Source: Sphingosinicella sp.
GTDB taxonomy: Bacteria > Pseudomonadota > Alphaproteobacteria > Sphingomonadales > Sphingomonadaceae
Direction of reading: 5' to 3'
Assembly: GCA_013816585.1 (NCBI GenBank)
Contig: JACDEE010000003.1
Span: forward strand, 62,001-126,000
DNA length: 64,000 bases
The position numbers were made by a program, and so were the translations under genes. Each line of letters starts with the position of its first letter. The stretch's first letter is position 1. The notes beneath the pieces were generated by a model. That model made no database searches. It saw only the letters and a program-made list of their open reading frames with translations, and was not told the origin of the DNA. Positions 34,868 through 43,836 of the stretch are shown in pieces.

Positions 34868-35347
34868 TCAATGACATTTGAACAGGTCGAACGGCTCAAG
34901 GCAGTCGGTACATCGCCATTGCGCCTTGCAGGGCGTTGACCCGAACCGGCTGATTTCCTCGGTCCGAATCGATCCGCATTGGGGACAGCCGACCTCCCGG
35001 CTTCCCGCCGGCACCGGCGGTGCAATCCCATAGGCCAGTAATTTGGCTTTTCCTTCTTCGCTGATCCAGTCCGTGGTCCATGGCGGCGAAAGAATTGTCC
35101 TGATTTCAACCTCGCCGAAACCCGCTTCATCGAGGGCGGCGCGAACCATCTGTTCGATCACCAAAGTGGCCGGGCAGCCCGTATAGGTCGGCGTCAGCGT
35201 CACTTGGCGCGTGGTCACATCGCGCACGATCCCGAGATCGACGATCGAGACAGCGGGTATCTCCGGGTCAGGTACGGAAAATAGAGCGGACCAGATCGCC
35301 TGCTCACCCAAATGCTCCGCGCTGTGATGGGCCCTCGCGGCTACCAT
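34868..35347 (-). CDS. paaD: Phenylacetyl-CoA epoxidase assembly protein PaaD
   Basis: 159 residues. N-terminal DUF59/MIP18-like domain: IWSALFSVPDPEIPAVSIVD and TPTYTGCPATLVIEQMVRAA. C-terminal zinc-finger-like part with CPQCGS, then CKAQWRCTDCLEPF and CH at the end. PaaD is needed to mature the iron centres of the epoxidase. It overlaps paaC by 7 bases and is 7 bases from paaE, consistent with one operon. Confidence 0.95.
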   Translation of the reverse strand: MVAARAHHSAEHLGEQAIWSALFSVPDPEIPAVSIVDLGIVRDVTTRQVTLTPTYTGCPATLVIEQMVRAALDEAGFGEVEIRTILSPPWTTDWISEEGKAKLLAYGIAPPVPAGSREVGCPQCGSIRTEEISRFGSTPCKAQWRCTDCLEPFDLFKCH

Positions 35348-36186
35348 GTCGCATCCGGATAGGTGCGCTGCAGATATTGCATCGGCGCCAATATGTGGCC
35401 GAGATTTTCGCTATGGTGGCCCCGCCGGCCGCCGAGGATCGGCCGCTGGTCACTGGGCACTTCGAGCGTCGCCTGTTCGATCACTGCGCGAACCTTGCGA
35501 TCATATTCCTCGCGGAACGAGCCCACGTCGGCCCCGATTCCGCGCGATGTCATTTCGGCCGCTATTTCGTCCATCTCGAACAATTCCGGGATGAAGCGCC
35601 AGTTCCAGTCCAGCCCCTCCTTCATTCGCCGGCGGCTTTCGTCGGTTCCATCGCCCAGACGGATCACCCATTCTGCCGAAAGCTCCTCATGATAAGTGAC
35701 CTCCTTGACCGCCTTCGCGGCGATCGCGGCGATCATTTCGTCCGCCGATGCCGTCAACTGCCCAAACAGCAATTTCTGCCAGGTGGAAAACAGGAATTGC
35801 CGCGCCATGGTCTGCGCGAAATCGCCATTGGGCTGTTCGACCAGCCAGCAATTACGGAAATCCAGAACGTCGCGGCGAAATGCCAACGCGTCGCCATCGC
35901 GTCCCGCGCCTTCGACCTTGCTCGCATATTCGAGGAAATGAGTGGCCTGACCGATCAGGTCTAGCCCCATATTGGCGAGGCTCAAATCGACCTCGACGCT
36001 GGGGGCATGGCCGCAATATTCCGACAATCGCTGGCCGAGGATCAGGGAATCGTCGCCAAGCCGCAGCAAATAGTCGAACCGGACGCGGTCTTCCTCAGCG
36101 ACCGGCGGAGCGTCGAACGCGCCCGTATTCCCGCGAACCTTGGCAACAGCCTCGTCTTCGGGACGGATCGGGGGGAGCGAAGGCAT
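35341..36186 (-). CDS. paaC: Phenylacetyl-CoA epoxidase subunit PaaC
   Basis: 281 residues from ATG 36186, which overlaps the stop of the DUF3291 gene in TGATG; the ATG at 36204 would extend into it. It is the structural ferritin-like partner of PaaA: DYLLRLGDDSLILGQRLSEY, then ANMGLDLIGQATHFLEYASK, EVTYHEELSAEWVIRLGDGT and C-terminal RRGHHSENLGHILAPMQYLQ. PaaC binds PaaA but lacks a full active diiron site. PaaAC and PaaB form the epoxidase that converts phenylacetyl-CoA into the ring-1,2-epoxide. Confidence 0.95.
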   Translation of the reverse strand: MPSLPPIRPEDEAVAKVRGNTGAFDAPPVAEEDRVRFDYLLRLGDDSLILGQRLSEYCGHAPSVEVDLSLANMGLDLIGQATHFLEYASKVEGAGRDGDALAFRRDVLDFRNCWLVEQPNGDFAQTMARQFLFSTWQKLLFGQLTASADEMIAAIAAKAVKEVTYHEELSAEWVIRLGDGTDESRRRMKEGLDWNWRFIPELFEMDEIAAEMTSRGIGADVGSFREEYDRKVRAVIEQATLEVPSDQRPILGGRRGHHSENLGHILAPMQYLQRTYPDATW

Positions 36187-36692
36187 CAGGCGCGCCCGAC
36201 GCACCAGGGATCGGGCTGCATGTCGACCGGAGGTCCGGAAATCCCGGCGGCCGGATAACGAGCCTTGAAGGTGAAGGCGTGCGGGCTGGGGCCAAAGCGA
36301 TCAAGATACCAGAGGCGGGAAAGGCCGTCGTTGATCGTCGGTGTCGTTCCTTCCGGGATCCACCAAAGGGCTTGATAGGCACTCTGGAATGGCGTGAAAT
36401 ATTCGCGCCGCCGGGCCATTTCTGGCGTGTGCGCGCTGCGGTAGACGTAGGCGAACAGCGCGTCCGCGTCCGTCCAGACCGACATGTTGAGGATGAACAA
36501 AGGGTCCGGCGTGACCTGGATGGCGGTGGCATTGCCCGCATCATCCTTTAGCCGCCAGACGAACCCAGGGCTGGCATCAGCGAGCGCGTTGACGCGGTCC
36601 AGCGCGTCGAAGAACGGCTGCACCGCAGGGTCCCCCTTCGGCGCTGCGAGGCGCCCAACATTGATCTGCGCCAGATGCCAGTTTTCCGCCAT
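36186..36692 (-). CDS. DUF3291 domain protein inside the paa operon
   Basis: 168 residues spanning the full DUF3291 pattern: LAQINVGRLAAPKGDP, SPGFVWRLKDDAGNATAI, ILNMSVWTDADALFAYVYRS, then YFTPFQSAYQALWWIPEGTT and the FGPSPHAFTFKARYP ending. The fold is a ferredoxin-like monooxygenase relative; the function is unknown. It sits exactly between paaB (14 bases away) and paaC (one-base overlap), where the canonical operon has nothing, so it is translationally coupled to the epoxidase genes and may modify or protect the complex. Confidence 0.88.
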   Translation of the reverse strand: MAENWHLAQINVGRLAAPKGDPAVQPFFDALDRVNALADASPGFVWRLKDDAGNATAIQVTPDPLFILNMSVWTDADALFAYVYRSAHTPEMARRREYFTPFQSAYQALWWIPEGTTPTINDGLSRLWYLDRFGPSPHAFTFKARYPAAGISGPPVDMQPDPWCVGRA

Positions 36693-36706
36693 GAGCCTCC
36701 CTCTCC

Positions 36707-36991
36707 TTAGATGTGCGATATGCCGTCGGGAATATTGTAGAAGGTCGGGTGCCGGTAGATCTTATCTTCAGCCGGCTCGAACATCGGGCCATCTTCAGCC
36801 GGATCTGACGCGATGATCTGAGCCGAGGGCACCACCCAGAGGCTGACCCCTTCCATCCGGCGCGTATAGGTGTCGCGGGCATGGCGCACGGCAATTTCCG
36901 CGTCCGGCGCGTGGACGCTTCCGACATGACGGTGCGACAGCCCGCCCTTGGACCGGACGAAGACTTCCCAGAGCGGCCAATCTTTCGACAT
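36707..36991 (-). CDS. paaB: Phenylacetyl-CoA epoxidase subunit PaaB
   Basis: 94 residues. WPLWEVFVRSKGGLSHRHVG at the start and DKIYRHPTFYNIPDGISHI at the end match PaaB throughout. PaaB is the small subunit bridging PaaAC to the reductase PaaE. Its ATG overlaps the PaaA stop by one base (TGATG), the usual coupling for this operon. Confidence 0.95.
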   Translation of the reverse strand: MSKDWPLWEVFVRSKGGLSHRHVGSVHAPDAEIAVRHARDTYTRRMEGVSLWVVPSAQIIASDPAEDGPMFEPAEDKIYRHPTFYNIPDGISHI

Positions 36992-37974
36992 CAGGCCGCT
37001 TCCCTCTTCCGGATCTGCTTTTGGGCGTAGGCGTCGGCCGCTTCGCGGACCCAGGCATTCTGCTCCCAGGCGTCGCGGCGGGCCTTCATCCGTTCCTTGG
37101 CGACCGGGCCCTCGCCTTTTACCACCGCGTAAAATTCGTCCCAGTCGACCTCGCCGAAATCATGGCCGCCTTTTTCCTCATTCCAGCGAAGATCGGGATC
37201 GGGAACATTAAGGCCGATCGCGTCGGCCTGCGGTTTGGTGATGTCGACGAATTTCTGGCGAAGGTCGTCATTGGTGTCGCGCTTGATCCTCCAGCGCATC
37301 GATTGTTCGGTATTGGGCGAATTTTCATCGGGCGGTCCAAACATCATCAGCGACGGCCACCACCAGCGGTTAAGCGCATCCTGCGCCATTCTTTTCTGTT
37401 CGACGGTCCCGGCGGCAAGATGCATCATGATCTCATAGCCCTGACGCTGATGGAAACTTTCTTCCTTGCACACCCGCACCATGGCGCGGGCATAGGGTCC
37501 GTAGGATGTCCGCTGGAGGGGCACCTGATTCATGATCGCGGCTCCGTCGACCAGCCAGCCGATCGCACCGATATCCGCCCAGGTGAGCGTCGGATAATTG
37601 AAGATCGTGCTATATTTGGCTTTGCCCGAGTGCAGCGCCTCGATCATTTCTTGGCGAGATGTGCCGAGCGTCTCCGCCGCGGAGTAGAGATAGAGTCCGT
37701 GTCCCGCCTCGTCCTGCACTTTGGCCAGCAATATCGCCTTGCGCCGGAGCGAAGGCGCCCGCGAAATCCAATTACCCTCCGGCAACATGCCAACGATCTC
37801 GCTATGCGCGTGCTGGGAGATCTGGCGGGTCAGCGTGCGCCGATAGGCCTCCGGCATCCAGTCCTTGGGCTCGATGAACTCATCGGCCGCAACGCGCGCC
37901 TCGAACGCGGCGAGTTTGTCGGGATCCTCGGTGGAAGCGATCCTGGCCGTCTTCTGCAATTCGGCGGTATACAT
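36991..37974 (-). CDS. paaA: Phenylacetyl-CoA epoxidase catalytic subunit PaaA
   Basis: 327 residues. Ferritin-like diiron monooxygenase: both ExxH motifs are present, [20 protein letters not shown] and [20 protein letters not shown]. Other PaaA features: [20 protein letters not shown], then the [20 protein letters not shown] stretch. It epoxidises the ring of phenylacetyl-CoA. First gene of the paaABxCDE operon; a GACCGATCGGTC palindrome lies 36 bases before its start codon. Confidence 0.96.
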   Translation of the reverse strand: MYTAELQKTARIASTEDPDKLAAFEARVAADEFIEPKDWMPEAYRRTLTRQISQHAHSEIVGMLPEGNWISRAPSLRRKAILLAKVQDEAGHGLYLYSAAETLGTSRQEMIEALHSGKAKYSTIFNYPTLTWADIGAIGWLVDGAAIMNQVPLQRTSYGPYARAMVRVCKEESFHQRQGYEIMMHLAAGTVEQKRMAQDALNRWWWPSLMMFGPPDENSPNTEQSMRWRIKRDTNDDLRQKFVDITKPQADAIGLNVPDPDLRWNEEKGGHDFGEVDWDEFYAVVKGEGPVAKERMKARRDAWEQNAWVREAADAYAQKQIRKREAA

Positions 37975-38009
37975 TTCGGGCTCCTGCGATCAGCCTTCTA
38001 CCATTAATC

Positions 38010-38021
38010 GACCGATCGGTC
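38010..38021. promoter_or_regulatory. Palindromic operator before paaA (PaaR-box candidate)
   Basis: GACCGATCGGTC is a perfect 12-bp palindrome 36-47 bases upstream of the paaA start codon. Both arms also occur in the site before paaG (GACCG-N2-CGGTC), so a common regulator, most likely the PaaR-like protein of this cluster, is inferred. Confidence 0.7.
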
Positions 38022-38120
38022 AACGAACTAGCCGATCGTCGTCAAGTCAACGCGTGTTACCCCGCAGAGTCGCATTTCATGCGATAGATAAGGAACCGCG
38101 AATGAAGGTCGTGACGGTTA

Positions 38121-39323
38121 TCAAACCCGCTCGATCACCGTTGCAATGCCCTGCCCAACGCCGATGCACATGGTGCACAGGGCATATCGGCCGCCTGCTC
38201 GGTGAAGCTCTTCGGTAGCGGTGAGGATCAGGCGGGCGCCGGACATTCCAAGCGGATGGCCGAGCGCGATGGCGCCGCCGTTCGGATTGACATGGGGCGC
38301 ATCGTCCGGGATTCCGAGCTGACGCATCACGGCCAGACCCTGCGCGGCGAAGGCCTCGTTCAATTCGATGACATGCATGTCGGCGATCGTGAGGCCAAGA
38401 CGCTTGAGTAGTTTCTCCGAGGCGGGAGCCGGACCGATCCCCATGATGCGGGGCTCCACCCCGGCGACAGCGCCCCCGAGGATCCGTGCGCGGGGCACAA
38501 GCCCAAAGCGCTTGGCAGCCTCTTCGGTCGCCACGATCATGGCGGCCGCACCGTCATTCACGCCTGAAGCATTGCCCGCCGTCACGCTGCCGTCGGGCCG
38601 GACGATGGGCCGCAATTTGGCCAACGCCTCGACGCTGGTCTGGCGCGGATGTTCGTCGCGGTCGACCATGATCGGTTCGCCCTTGCGCTGCGGAATCCCG
38701 ACCGGGACGATCTCTGCAGCAAACCGACCATTTTCCTGCGCACGCGACGCCTTTTCCTGGCTGCGGACCGCGAACAGGTCCTGATCTTCGCGGCTTACCT
38801 GAAACTCCTGCGCCACATTTTCGGCGGTCGAGGGCATGGTGTCGTCGCCATAGGCGCCCTTCATTTTGGGATTGACGAAGCGCCAGCCGATCGTGGTGTC
38901 ATAGATTTCGGCATTGCGGTCGAAGGCGCTGGTGGCCTTGGCCATCACGAACGGAGCCCGGCTCATGCTTTCGGACCCGCCAGCAATGATGAGATCCGCC
39001 TCGCTGCCGCGGATCACACGCGCCGCCATCAGCACCGCGTCCATCCCCGATCCGCAGAGCCGATTGAGGGTCACCCCGCCCGATTGGTGCGGCAGGCCGG
39101 CCAGGAGCCCGGCCATGCGGGCGAGGTTGCGATTATCCTCGCCTGCCTGGTTGGCGCAGCCGAGGATAACATCGTCTACCGCCTGCCAATCCACTCCTGG
39201 ATTACGGTCGATCAGCGCCTTGATCGGAATCGCGGCCAGATCGTCGGCCCGGACAGGGGCAAGCGCTCCGCCATAGCGGCCGATCGGAGTGCGCACCGCG
39301 TCGCAGATAAAGGCGTCAGTCAT
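38121..39323 (-). CDS. pcaF: 3-oxoadipyl-CoA thiolase
   Basis: 400 residues. Thiolase active sites: LNRLCGSGMDAVLMAARVIR holds the acyl Cys, GGAIALGHPLGMSGAR the catalytic His, and CTMCIGVGQG the second Cys. Length and the LIIAGGSESMSRAPF block fit the PcaF/PaaJ subgroup that cleaves 3-oxoadipyl-CoA to acetyl-CoA and succinyl-CoA, the last step of both phenylacetate and beta-ketoadipate pathways. It overlaps paaI by 8 bases and reads toward paaA, 146 bases away. Confidence 0.93.
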   Translation of the reverse strand: MTDAFICDAVRTPIGRYGGALAPVRADDLAAIPIKALIDRNPGVDWQAVDDVILGCANQAGEDNRNLARMAGLLAGLPHQSGGVTLNRLCGSGMDAVLMAARVIRGSEADLIIAGGSESMSRAPFVMAKATSAFDRNAEIYDTTIGWRFVNPKMKGAYGDDTMPSTAENVAQEFQVSREDQDLFAVRSQEKASRAQENGRFAAEIVPVGIPQRKGEPIMVDRDEHPRQTSVEALAKLRPIVRPDGSVTAGNASGVNDGAAAMIVATEEAAKRFGLVPRARILGGAVAGVEPRIMGIGPAPASEKLLKRLGLTIADMHVIELNEAFAAQGLAVMRQLGIPDDAPHVNPNGGAIALGHPLGMSGARLILTATEELHRAGGRYALCTMCIGVGQGIATVIERV

Positions 39324-39768
39324 TTATGTCCTCTTTGATTAGGCCACTTTCGATCACCGGGCCCCCGAGGCTACGCGAATAACCCTGAAATTCGGCAATG
39401 GCACGCCCTGCTTCGCCGCGCACCGAGACGGCATAGACTCCGGCACGCCCCGCCACCGCTTGCTCCCTGGCCTCGGCGATCAACGTCTCACCTTCCCTCG
39501 CCGCATCCAGAAAGACGATCGAGGCCTGCGCAGCCACATTCTTCACGTTGCGGCTGTTGCAGGCATAAGCGAAGGCGGTGTCGGCCAGCGCGAACAGCAT
39601 CCCACCATGGGCGATGCCGTGCCCATTGAGCATGTCGGACCGCAAGACCATGCGAATACGCGCATAGCCTTCGCCAGCCTCCTCAATCTCGACGCCCCAA
39701 AAAGGGCCGGTGCCTTCGCGGGCGAGCATCGTCGATGCCACTTGCCGCGCCGTTTCGTCAGCGCCCAT
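39316..39768 (-). CDS. paaI: Hydroxyphenylacetyl-CoA thioesterase PaaI
   Basis: 150 residues, hotdog fold. MLNGHGIAHGGMLFALADTA carries the catalytic pattern with HGG and Asp of the family; the remaining strands (NVAAQASIVFLDAAREG, VYAVSVRGEAGRAIAE) fit. PaaI hydrolyses dead-end CoA esters that block the pathway. It heads the paaI-pcaF pair and is divergent from paaG across 45 bases that contain a PaaR-box candidate. Confidence 0.93.
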   Translation of the reverse strand: MGADETARQVASTMLAREGTGPFWGVEIEEAGEGYARIRMVLRSDMLNGHGIAHGGMLFALADTAFAYACNSRNVKNVAAQASIVFLDAAREGETLIAEAREQAVAGRAGVYAVSVRGEAGRAIAEFQGYSRSLGGPVIESGLIKEDIND

Positions 39769-39787
39769 GATGCTCCTTCAGTTTCCC

Positions 39788-39799
39788 GACCGAGCGGTC
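39788..39799. promoter_or_regulatory. GACCG-N2-CGGTC site between paaI and paaG
   Basis: GACCGAGCGGTC has the same arms as the site before paaA with a centre of AG. It lies 14 bases before the paaG ATG and 19 bases from the paaI ATG, so a bound repressor would cover both divergent promoters or starts. Confidence 0.7.
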
Positions 39800-39813
39800 T
39801 ATCAGGTGCGGCC

Positions 39814-40593
39814 ATGGCGTATGAGACTATAGACTTCAAGCTGCAGGAGGGCATTGCCCGCCTCATTCTCAACCGGCCCGATCGGCTCAACAGCTTCACC
39901 GCGCAAATGCATGAGGAAGTCGCCGACGCCCTGTCCCGACTGGACGAGGCCCGCGTGCTGGTGCTGACCGGAGCGGGCCGCGGTTTTTGTGCCGGCCAGG
40001 ATCTGAACGACCGCGCCGTGGCGCCCGGCGAAAGCGTGGATCTCGGCCATTCGGTGGAAAGCTATTATAATCCGCTGATCCGAAAGCTCAACGGCCTGCC
40101 GATGCCGGTCATCGCCCGGGTCAACGGCGTTGCCGCCGGAGCGGGCGCGAATATTGCTTTGGCCTGCGACATCGTCATCGCGTCCAAATCGGCCAAGTTT
40201 ATCCAATCTTTCGCCAATATCGGACTGATTCCGGACAGCGGCGGTACCTGGGTGCTACCGCGGCTGGTCGGACAGGCGCGGGCGCTTGGGCTGGCGCTGA
40301 CTGCCGAGCTGCTGCCCGCCGAGAAAGCTGCCGAATGGGGCCTGATCTGGAAGGCGGTTGATGACGAGGCGCTCGATGTGGAAGTGGACGCGCTCGCTGC
40401 CCGGTTTGCCGCCGCCCCGACACGAGGGCTTGCCGCGATCAAACGGATGATCCGGGAGAGCTGGGGTCACGATCTGGAGCAGGAGCTGGAACTGCAGCGC
40501 GACATGATGCGCGAGCTCGGGATGAGCAAAGATTATAAGGAAGGCGTCGCCGCCTTCATGGAAAAACGAACGCCGAAATTCACGGGAAATTGA
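39814..40593 (+). CDS. paaG: 2-(1,2-epoxy-1,2-dihydrophenyl)acetyl-CoA isomerase PaaG
   Basis: 259 residues from ATG 39814 (AGGTG upstream); a frame extension to 39460 overlaps paaI. Crotonase fold: IARLILNRPDRLNSFTAQMH, then ALSRLDEARVLVLTGAGRGF and CAGQDLNDRA, with the oxyanion NGVAAGAGANIALACDIVIA, and DSGGTWVLPRLVGQARALGL. PaaG isomerises the ring epoxide to the oxepin. It is coupled to paaZ, whose ATG follows the stop by 1 base. Confidence 0.95.
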   Translation: MAYETIDFKLQEGIARLILNRPDRLNSFTAQMHEEVADALSRLDEARVLVLTGAGRGFCAGQDLNDRAVAPGESVDLGHSVESYYNPLIRKLNGLPMPVIARVNGVAAGAGANIALACDIVIASKSAKFIQSFANIGLIPDSGGTWVLPRLVGQARALGLALTAELLPAEKAAEWGLIWKAVDDEALDVEVDALAARFAAAPTRGLAAIKRMIRESWGHDLEQELELQRDMMRELGMSKDYKEGVAAFMEKRTPKFTGN

Positions 40594-40594
40594 A

Positions 40595-42613
40595 ATGAAG
40601 ACCATTAGCCTCCTGAACTTTGCTCGTGACGAATGGTTCGGTGCCTCCGGCGGTCTCGCCGAGGTGCATAGCGCCGTCACCGGTGAGCTTGTCGCCACCA
40701 CAGGCAGTGACGGGTTGGATTTCAAGGCGATGCTGGACCATGCCCGTACAGTCGGTGGCCCGGCCCTGCGAGCGATGACTTTCCACGAACGCGCCTGGAT
40801 GCTGAAGGACCTCGCCAACGCCATCATGGCGCGCAAGGAAGAGTTGTACGAATTGAATTATGCCACCGGCGCGACGCGGAATGATGGCTGGATCGATATC
40901 GAAGGTGGTGCCGGAACGCTCTTTTCTTTCTCCTCCAAGGGCCGGCGCGAACTTCCCAACCAGCGCTTGCTGATCGATGGTCAGATGGAGCCTCTGTCCA
41001 AGGGCGGCACCTTCGTCGGCCAGCATGTCTGGACCTCGCTTCAGGGAGTAGCGGTCCATATCAACGCCTTCAATTTCCCGGTCTGGGGAATGCTGGAGAA
41101 ACTGGGCCCGACCTTGCTCGCCGGCGTTCCCGCGATCGTCAAACCTGCTTCTTCGACCGGCTATCTTGCCGAACATTGCGTGCGGATCATGATAGAGGCG
41201 AATATTCTACCGGCCGGAGCGCTGCAGTTGATCATGGGATCCACCGGCGACCTGCTCGACCATCTGACGTTGCAGGACGTAGTCTCTTTCACCGGCTCTG
41301 CGCAGACCGCGATGAAACTGCAATCGCACCCGGTCATGACCCGGGAATCGGTGCGCTTCATTGCCGAGCGGGACAGTCTCAACGCATCGATCCTTGGGCC
41401 AGATGCCGCGCCCGGAACGCCTGAATTCGATCTGTTCATCAAGGAAGTCGTTCGCGAGATGACGGTCAAAGCGGGGCAGAAATGTACCGCTATCCGCCGC
41501 GCCATGGCGCCCGCCGAGCATATGGACGCCGTGGAGCAAGCCATGAAGGAGCGGCTTTCCAAAGTGCGGATCGGCGACCCGCGCGAAGAAGGCGTCAATA
41601 TGGGCGCGCTTGCGAGTCAAGCACAGCTCAAGGCCGTGCGCGACAGCGTCGCCGAGCTGTCAAAATCCGCGCGCATTGTCTCGGGCGATCCCAATATTTC
41701 CCCGGTTGCCGGCAACGGCGCCTTCATGTCCCCGATCCTGCTTCGATCCGACGATCCCTGGGGTTCGCCCGAAATTCACGATGTCGAAGCGTTCGGGCCG
41801 GTTTCGACTATCATGCCCTATCGCGACCTCGCCGATGCCGTGGCGCTCGCCAATCGGGGCATGGGTTCGCTGGCGCTATCGCTCTTCACCTTCGATCCAA
41901 AGGTCGCGGAAGAATTCGTTCTGGGCGCGGGCGCCTATCATGGCCGCATGATGATCGTCGACCGAACCAGCGCCAAGGAATCGACGGGTCACGGCTCTCC
42001 CCTTCCCGTCCTGGTCCATGGCGGTCCGGGCCGCGCAGGTGGCGGCGAAGAGATGGGCGGCATACGCGGCGTCACCCATTATATGCAGCGCACCGCGCTT
42101 CAGGGCAGTCCCGCTTTGCTATCAAGCATCGTCAAGCAATGGCTGCCCGGTGCGGCTAAGCCGGAAAGCGAAATCCACCCGTTCCGCAAGCGCATTTCGG
42201 AACTGGAGGTCGGTTATACGCTCCGCACCGCCAGCCGCGTCGTGACGCTGGAAGATATCGAGCATTTCGCCCATTTCACTGGCGATAATTTCTACGCCCA
42301 CATGGACGAGGAGGCGGCCAAGGCTAACCCGATCTTCGATGGCCGGGTTGCGCACGGATATCTGATCCTGAGCTTTGCCGCCGGATTGTTCGTCGATCCG
42401 GCGCCGGGACCAGTGATCGCCAATACGGGCCTCGAAAATCTTCGCTTCCAGACGCCGCTCTACCCCGGCGACAGCATGCGGGTGGAGCTAACCGTCAAGT
42501 CGAAGAGCGTCCGCGACGAGGAAAAAGGTGAGGTCCGCTGGGCGGTTTATGTTTTCAACCAGAAGGACGAGGTGGTTGCGACCTATGACCTTTTGACGAT
42601 GAACCGGCCTTAG
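40595..42613 (+). CDS. paaZ: Bifunctional oxepin-CoA hydrolase / aldehyde dehydrogenase PaaZ
   Basis: 672 residues. The N-terminal ALDH (about 1-520) has the active-site Glu in SVRFIAERDSLNASILG and Cys in AGQKCTAIRRAMAP; the C-terminal MaoC-like hotdog domain (about 540-672) has FTGDNFYAHMDEEAA and GRVAHGYLILS. PaaZ opens the oxepin ring and oxidises the resulting aldehyde, giving 3-oxo-5,6-dehydrosuberyl-CoA. It converges with the 2-oxoacid dehydrogenase E2 gene, only 5 bases away. Confidence 0.96.
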   Translation: MKTISLLNFARDEWFGASGGLAEVHSAVTGELVATTGSDGLDFKAMLDHARTVGGPALRAMTFHERAWMLKDLANAIMARKEELYELNYATGATRNDGWIDIEGGAGTLFSFSSKGRRELPNQRLLIDGQMEPLSKGGTFVGQHVWTSLQGVAVHINAFNFPVWGMLEKLGPTLLAGVPAIVKPASSTGYLAEHCVRIMIEANILPAGALQLIMGSTGDLLDHLTLQDVVSFTGSAQTAMKLQSHPVMTRESVRFIAERDSLNASILGPDAAPGTPEFDLFIKEVVREMTVKAGQKCTAIRRAMAPAEHMDAVEQAMKERLSKVRIGDPREEGVNMGALASQAQLKAVRDSVAELSKSARIVSGDPNISPVAGNGAFMSPILLRSDDPWGSPEIHDVEAFGPVSTIMPYRDLADAVALANRGMGSLALSLFTFDPKVAEEFVLGAGAYHGRMMIVDRTSAKESTGHGSPLPVLVHGGPGRAGGGEEMGGIRGVTHYMQRTALQGSPALLSSIVKQWLPGAAKPESEIHPFRKRISELEVGYTLRTASRVVTLEDIEHFAHFTGDNFYAHMDEEAAKANPIFDGRVAHGYLILSFAAGLFVDPAPGPVIANTGLENLRFQTPLYPGDSMRVELTVKSKSVRDEEKGEVRWAVYVFNQKDEVVATYDLLTMNRP

Positions 42614-42618
42614 ACCGC

Positions 42619-43836
42619 TTAGTCCGGCGGCCAGCCTTCGATCACCTCGACGAAGCGGCTGAGCCAGCCATTGGTCTGGTGGCCGTCCACGACCCTGTGG
42701 TCGATGGTGAGCGACACATAGGCCATTGGCCGGACCTGTATCGCGTCCACGCCGCCCACTTCGCGCACCACGACGCGCTTCTCCAGCTTGCCGACGCCCA
42801 GGATCGCCGATTGCGGCTGGTTTATGATGATCGGCGTCGCAAAGAGCGAGCCCGACACACCATGGTTGGAAATCGTAAAGGTACCGCCAGAGACATCCGA
42901 TCCGGTCAATTTTTCCGCGCGAGCCTTTTCAACCAAGACATCGAGGCCAGCCGCAATCTGCTTCAGCGAAAGCGTCTGCACCTGACGAAGCACGGGGACG
43001 ATCAGGCCCTTTTCTCCAAGCGCCGTGCCCACCCCGATATTGACGTCGCCGAAAATCTCCAGCCGGTCCTCATGCCAGCGGCTGTTGATGGCCGGCGCCA
43101 CCTTCATCGCCTCGGCACAGGCGGCAACAATATAGGCGGTGTAGGTAAGCTTGGCCTTGTCGTTGGCGAACGCATCCTTGTGGCGGGCGCGATGGGCCAT
43201 GATCGCGCTGAAATCGCATTCGAACATCGCCGTCACATGCGGCGCCTGCTGGACGGAGTTCAGCATATGCTCGGCGATCTTCAGCCGCATTCGGTCGTGC
43301 GGAATGCTGTGTGAAGTCAGGGCGCCGGCAGGACGCGGTATCACGCCTTCGACCGGCTGAACCCGGGCCCCATCGTTTGCCGCATTGTCGACATCGGCGC
43401 GCGTGATACGGCCATCGCGCCCGGTGCCCTGGATCAAGCCAGGAGCGATATCATGCTGGAGCAAGGCACGCCTTACCGCGGGCGACAGCCGAAGCTCGGG
43501 ATCGCGAAGAACGTCGCGGTCGATCGACACGGGCGCTTCGGCGGGAGACGCATCCGCGGCCGGAGCCGGCGTAGAAATCGTCCCTTCATTGTCCGGCGCT
43601 TCCCCCATCGGCGCAATGCGTCCAAGCACTGCTCCCGGAAGTGCCTCGGCATCTTTATGCAGGACGATCTCGCGCAATATGCCGGCCGCAGGCGCCGGAA
43701 CTTCGACCGCCACCTTGTCGGTTTCCAGTTCGACCAGAGGGTCGTTGAGTTCGACCCGGTCGCCGACCTGCTTCAGCCAGGCGCGGACCACGGCCTGCGT
43801 GCCTTCCTGCTCGATCGGTGCAATAATATCGATCAT
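42619..43836 (-). CDS. 2-oxoacid dehydrogenase E2 (dihydrolipoyl acyltransferase)
   Basis: 405 residues from ATG 43836, which overlaps the E1 stop by one base; the longer frame is noise. N-terminal lipoyl domain with Lys in ELETDKVAVEV, a Pro/Ala linker, a peripheral-subunit-binding domain (LSPAVRRALLQHDIAPGLI) and a C-terminal acyltransferase ending in the DHRVVDGHQTNGW active-site motif. It takes the acyl group from E1 to CoA. Substrate assignment is discussed under the E1 gene. Confidence 0.93.
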   Translation of the reverse strand: MIDIIAPIEQEGTQAVVRAWLKQVGDRVELNDPLVELETDKVAVEVPAPAAGILREIVLHKDAEALPGAVLGRIAPMGEAPDNEGTISTPAPAADASPAEAPVSIDRDVLRDPELRLSPAVRRALLQHDIAPGLIQGTGRDGRITRADVDNAANDGARVQPVEGVIPRPAGALTSHSIPHDRMRLKIAEHMLNSVQQAPHVTAMFECDFSAIMAHRARHKDAFANDKAKLTYTAYIVAACAEAMKVAPAINSRWHEDRLEIFGDVNIGVGTALGEKGLIVPVLRQVQTLSLKQIAAGLDVLVEKARAEKLTGSDVSGGTFTISNHGVSGSLFATPIIINQPQSAILGVGKLEKRVVVREVGGVDAIQVRPMAYVSLTIDHRVVDGHQTNGWLSRFVEVIEGWPPD

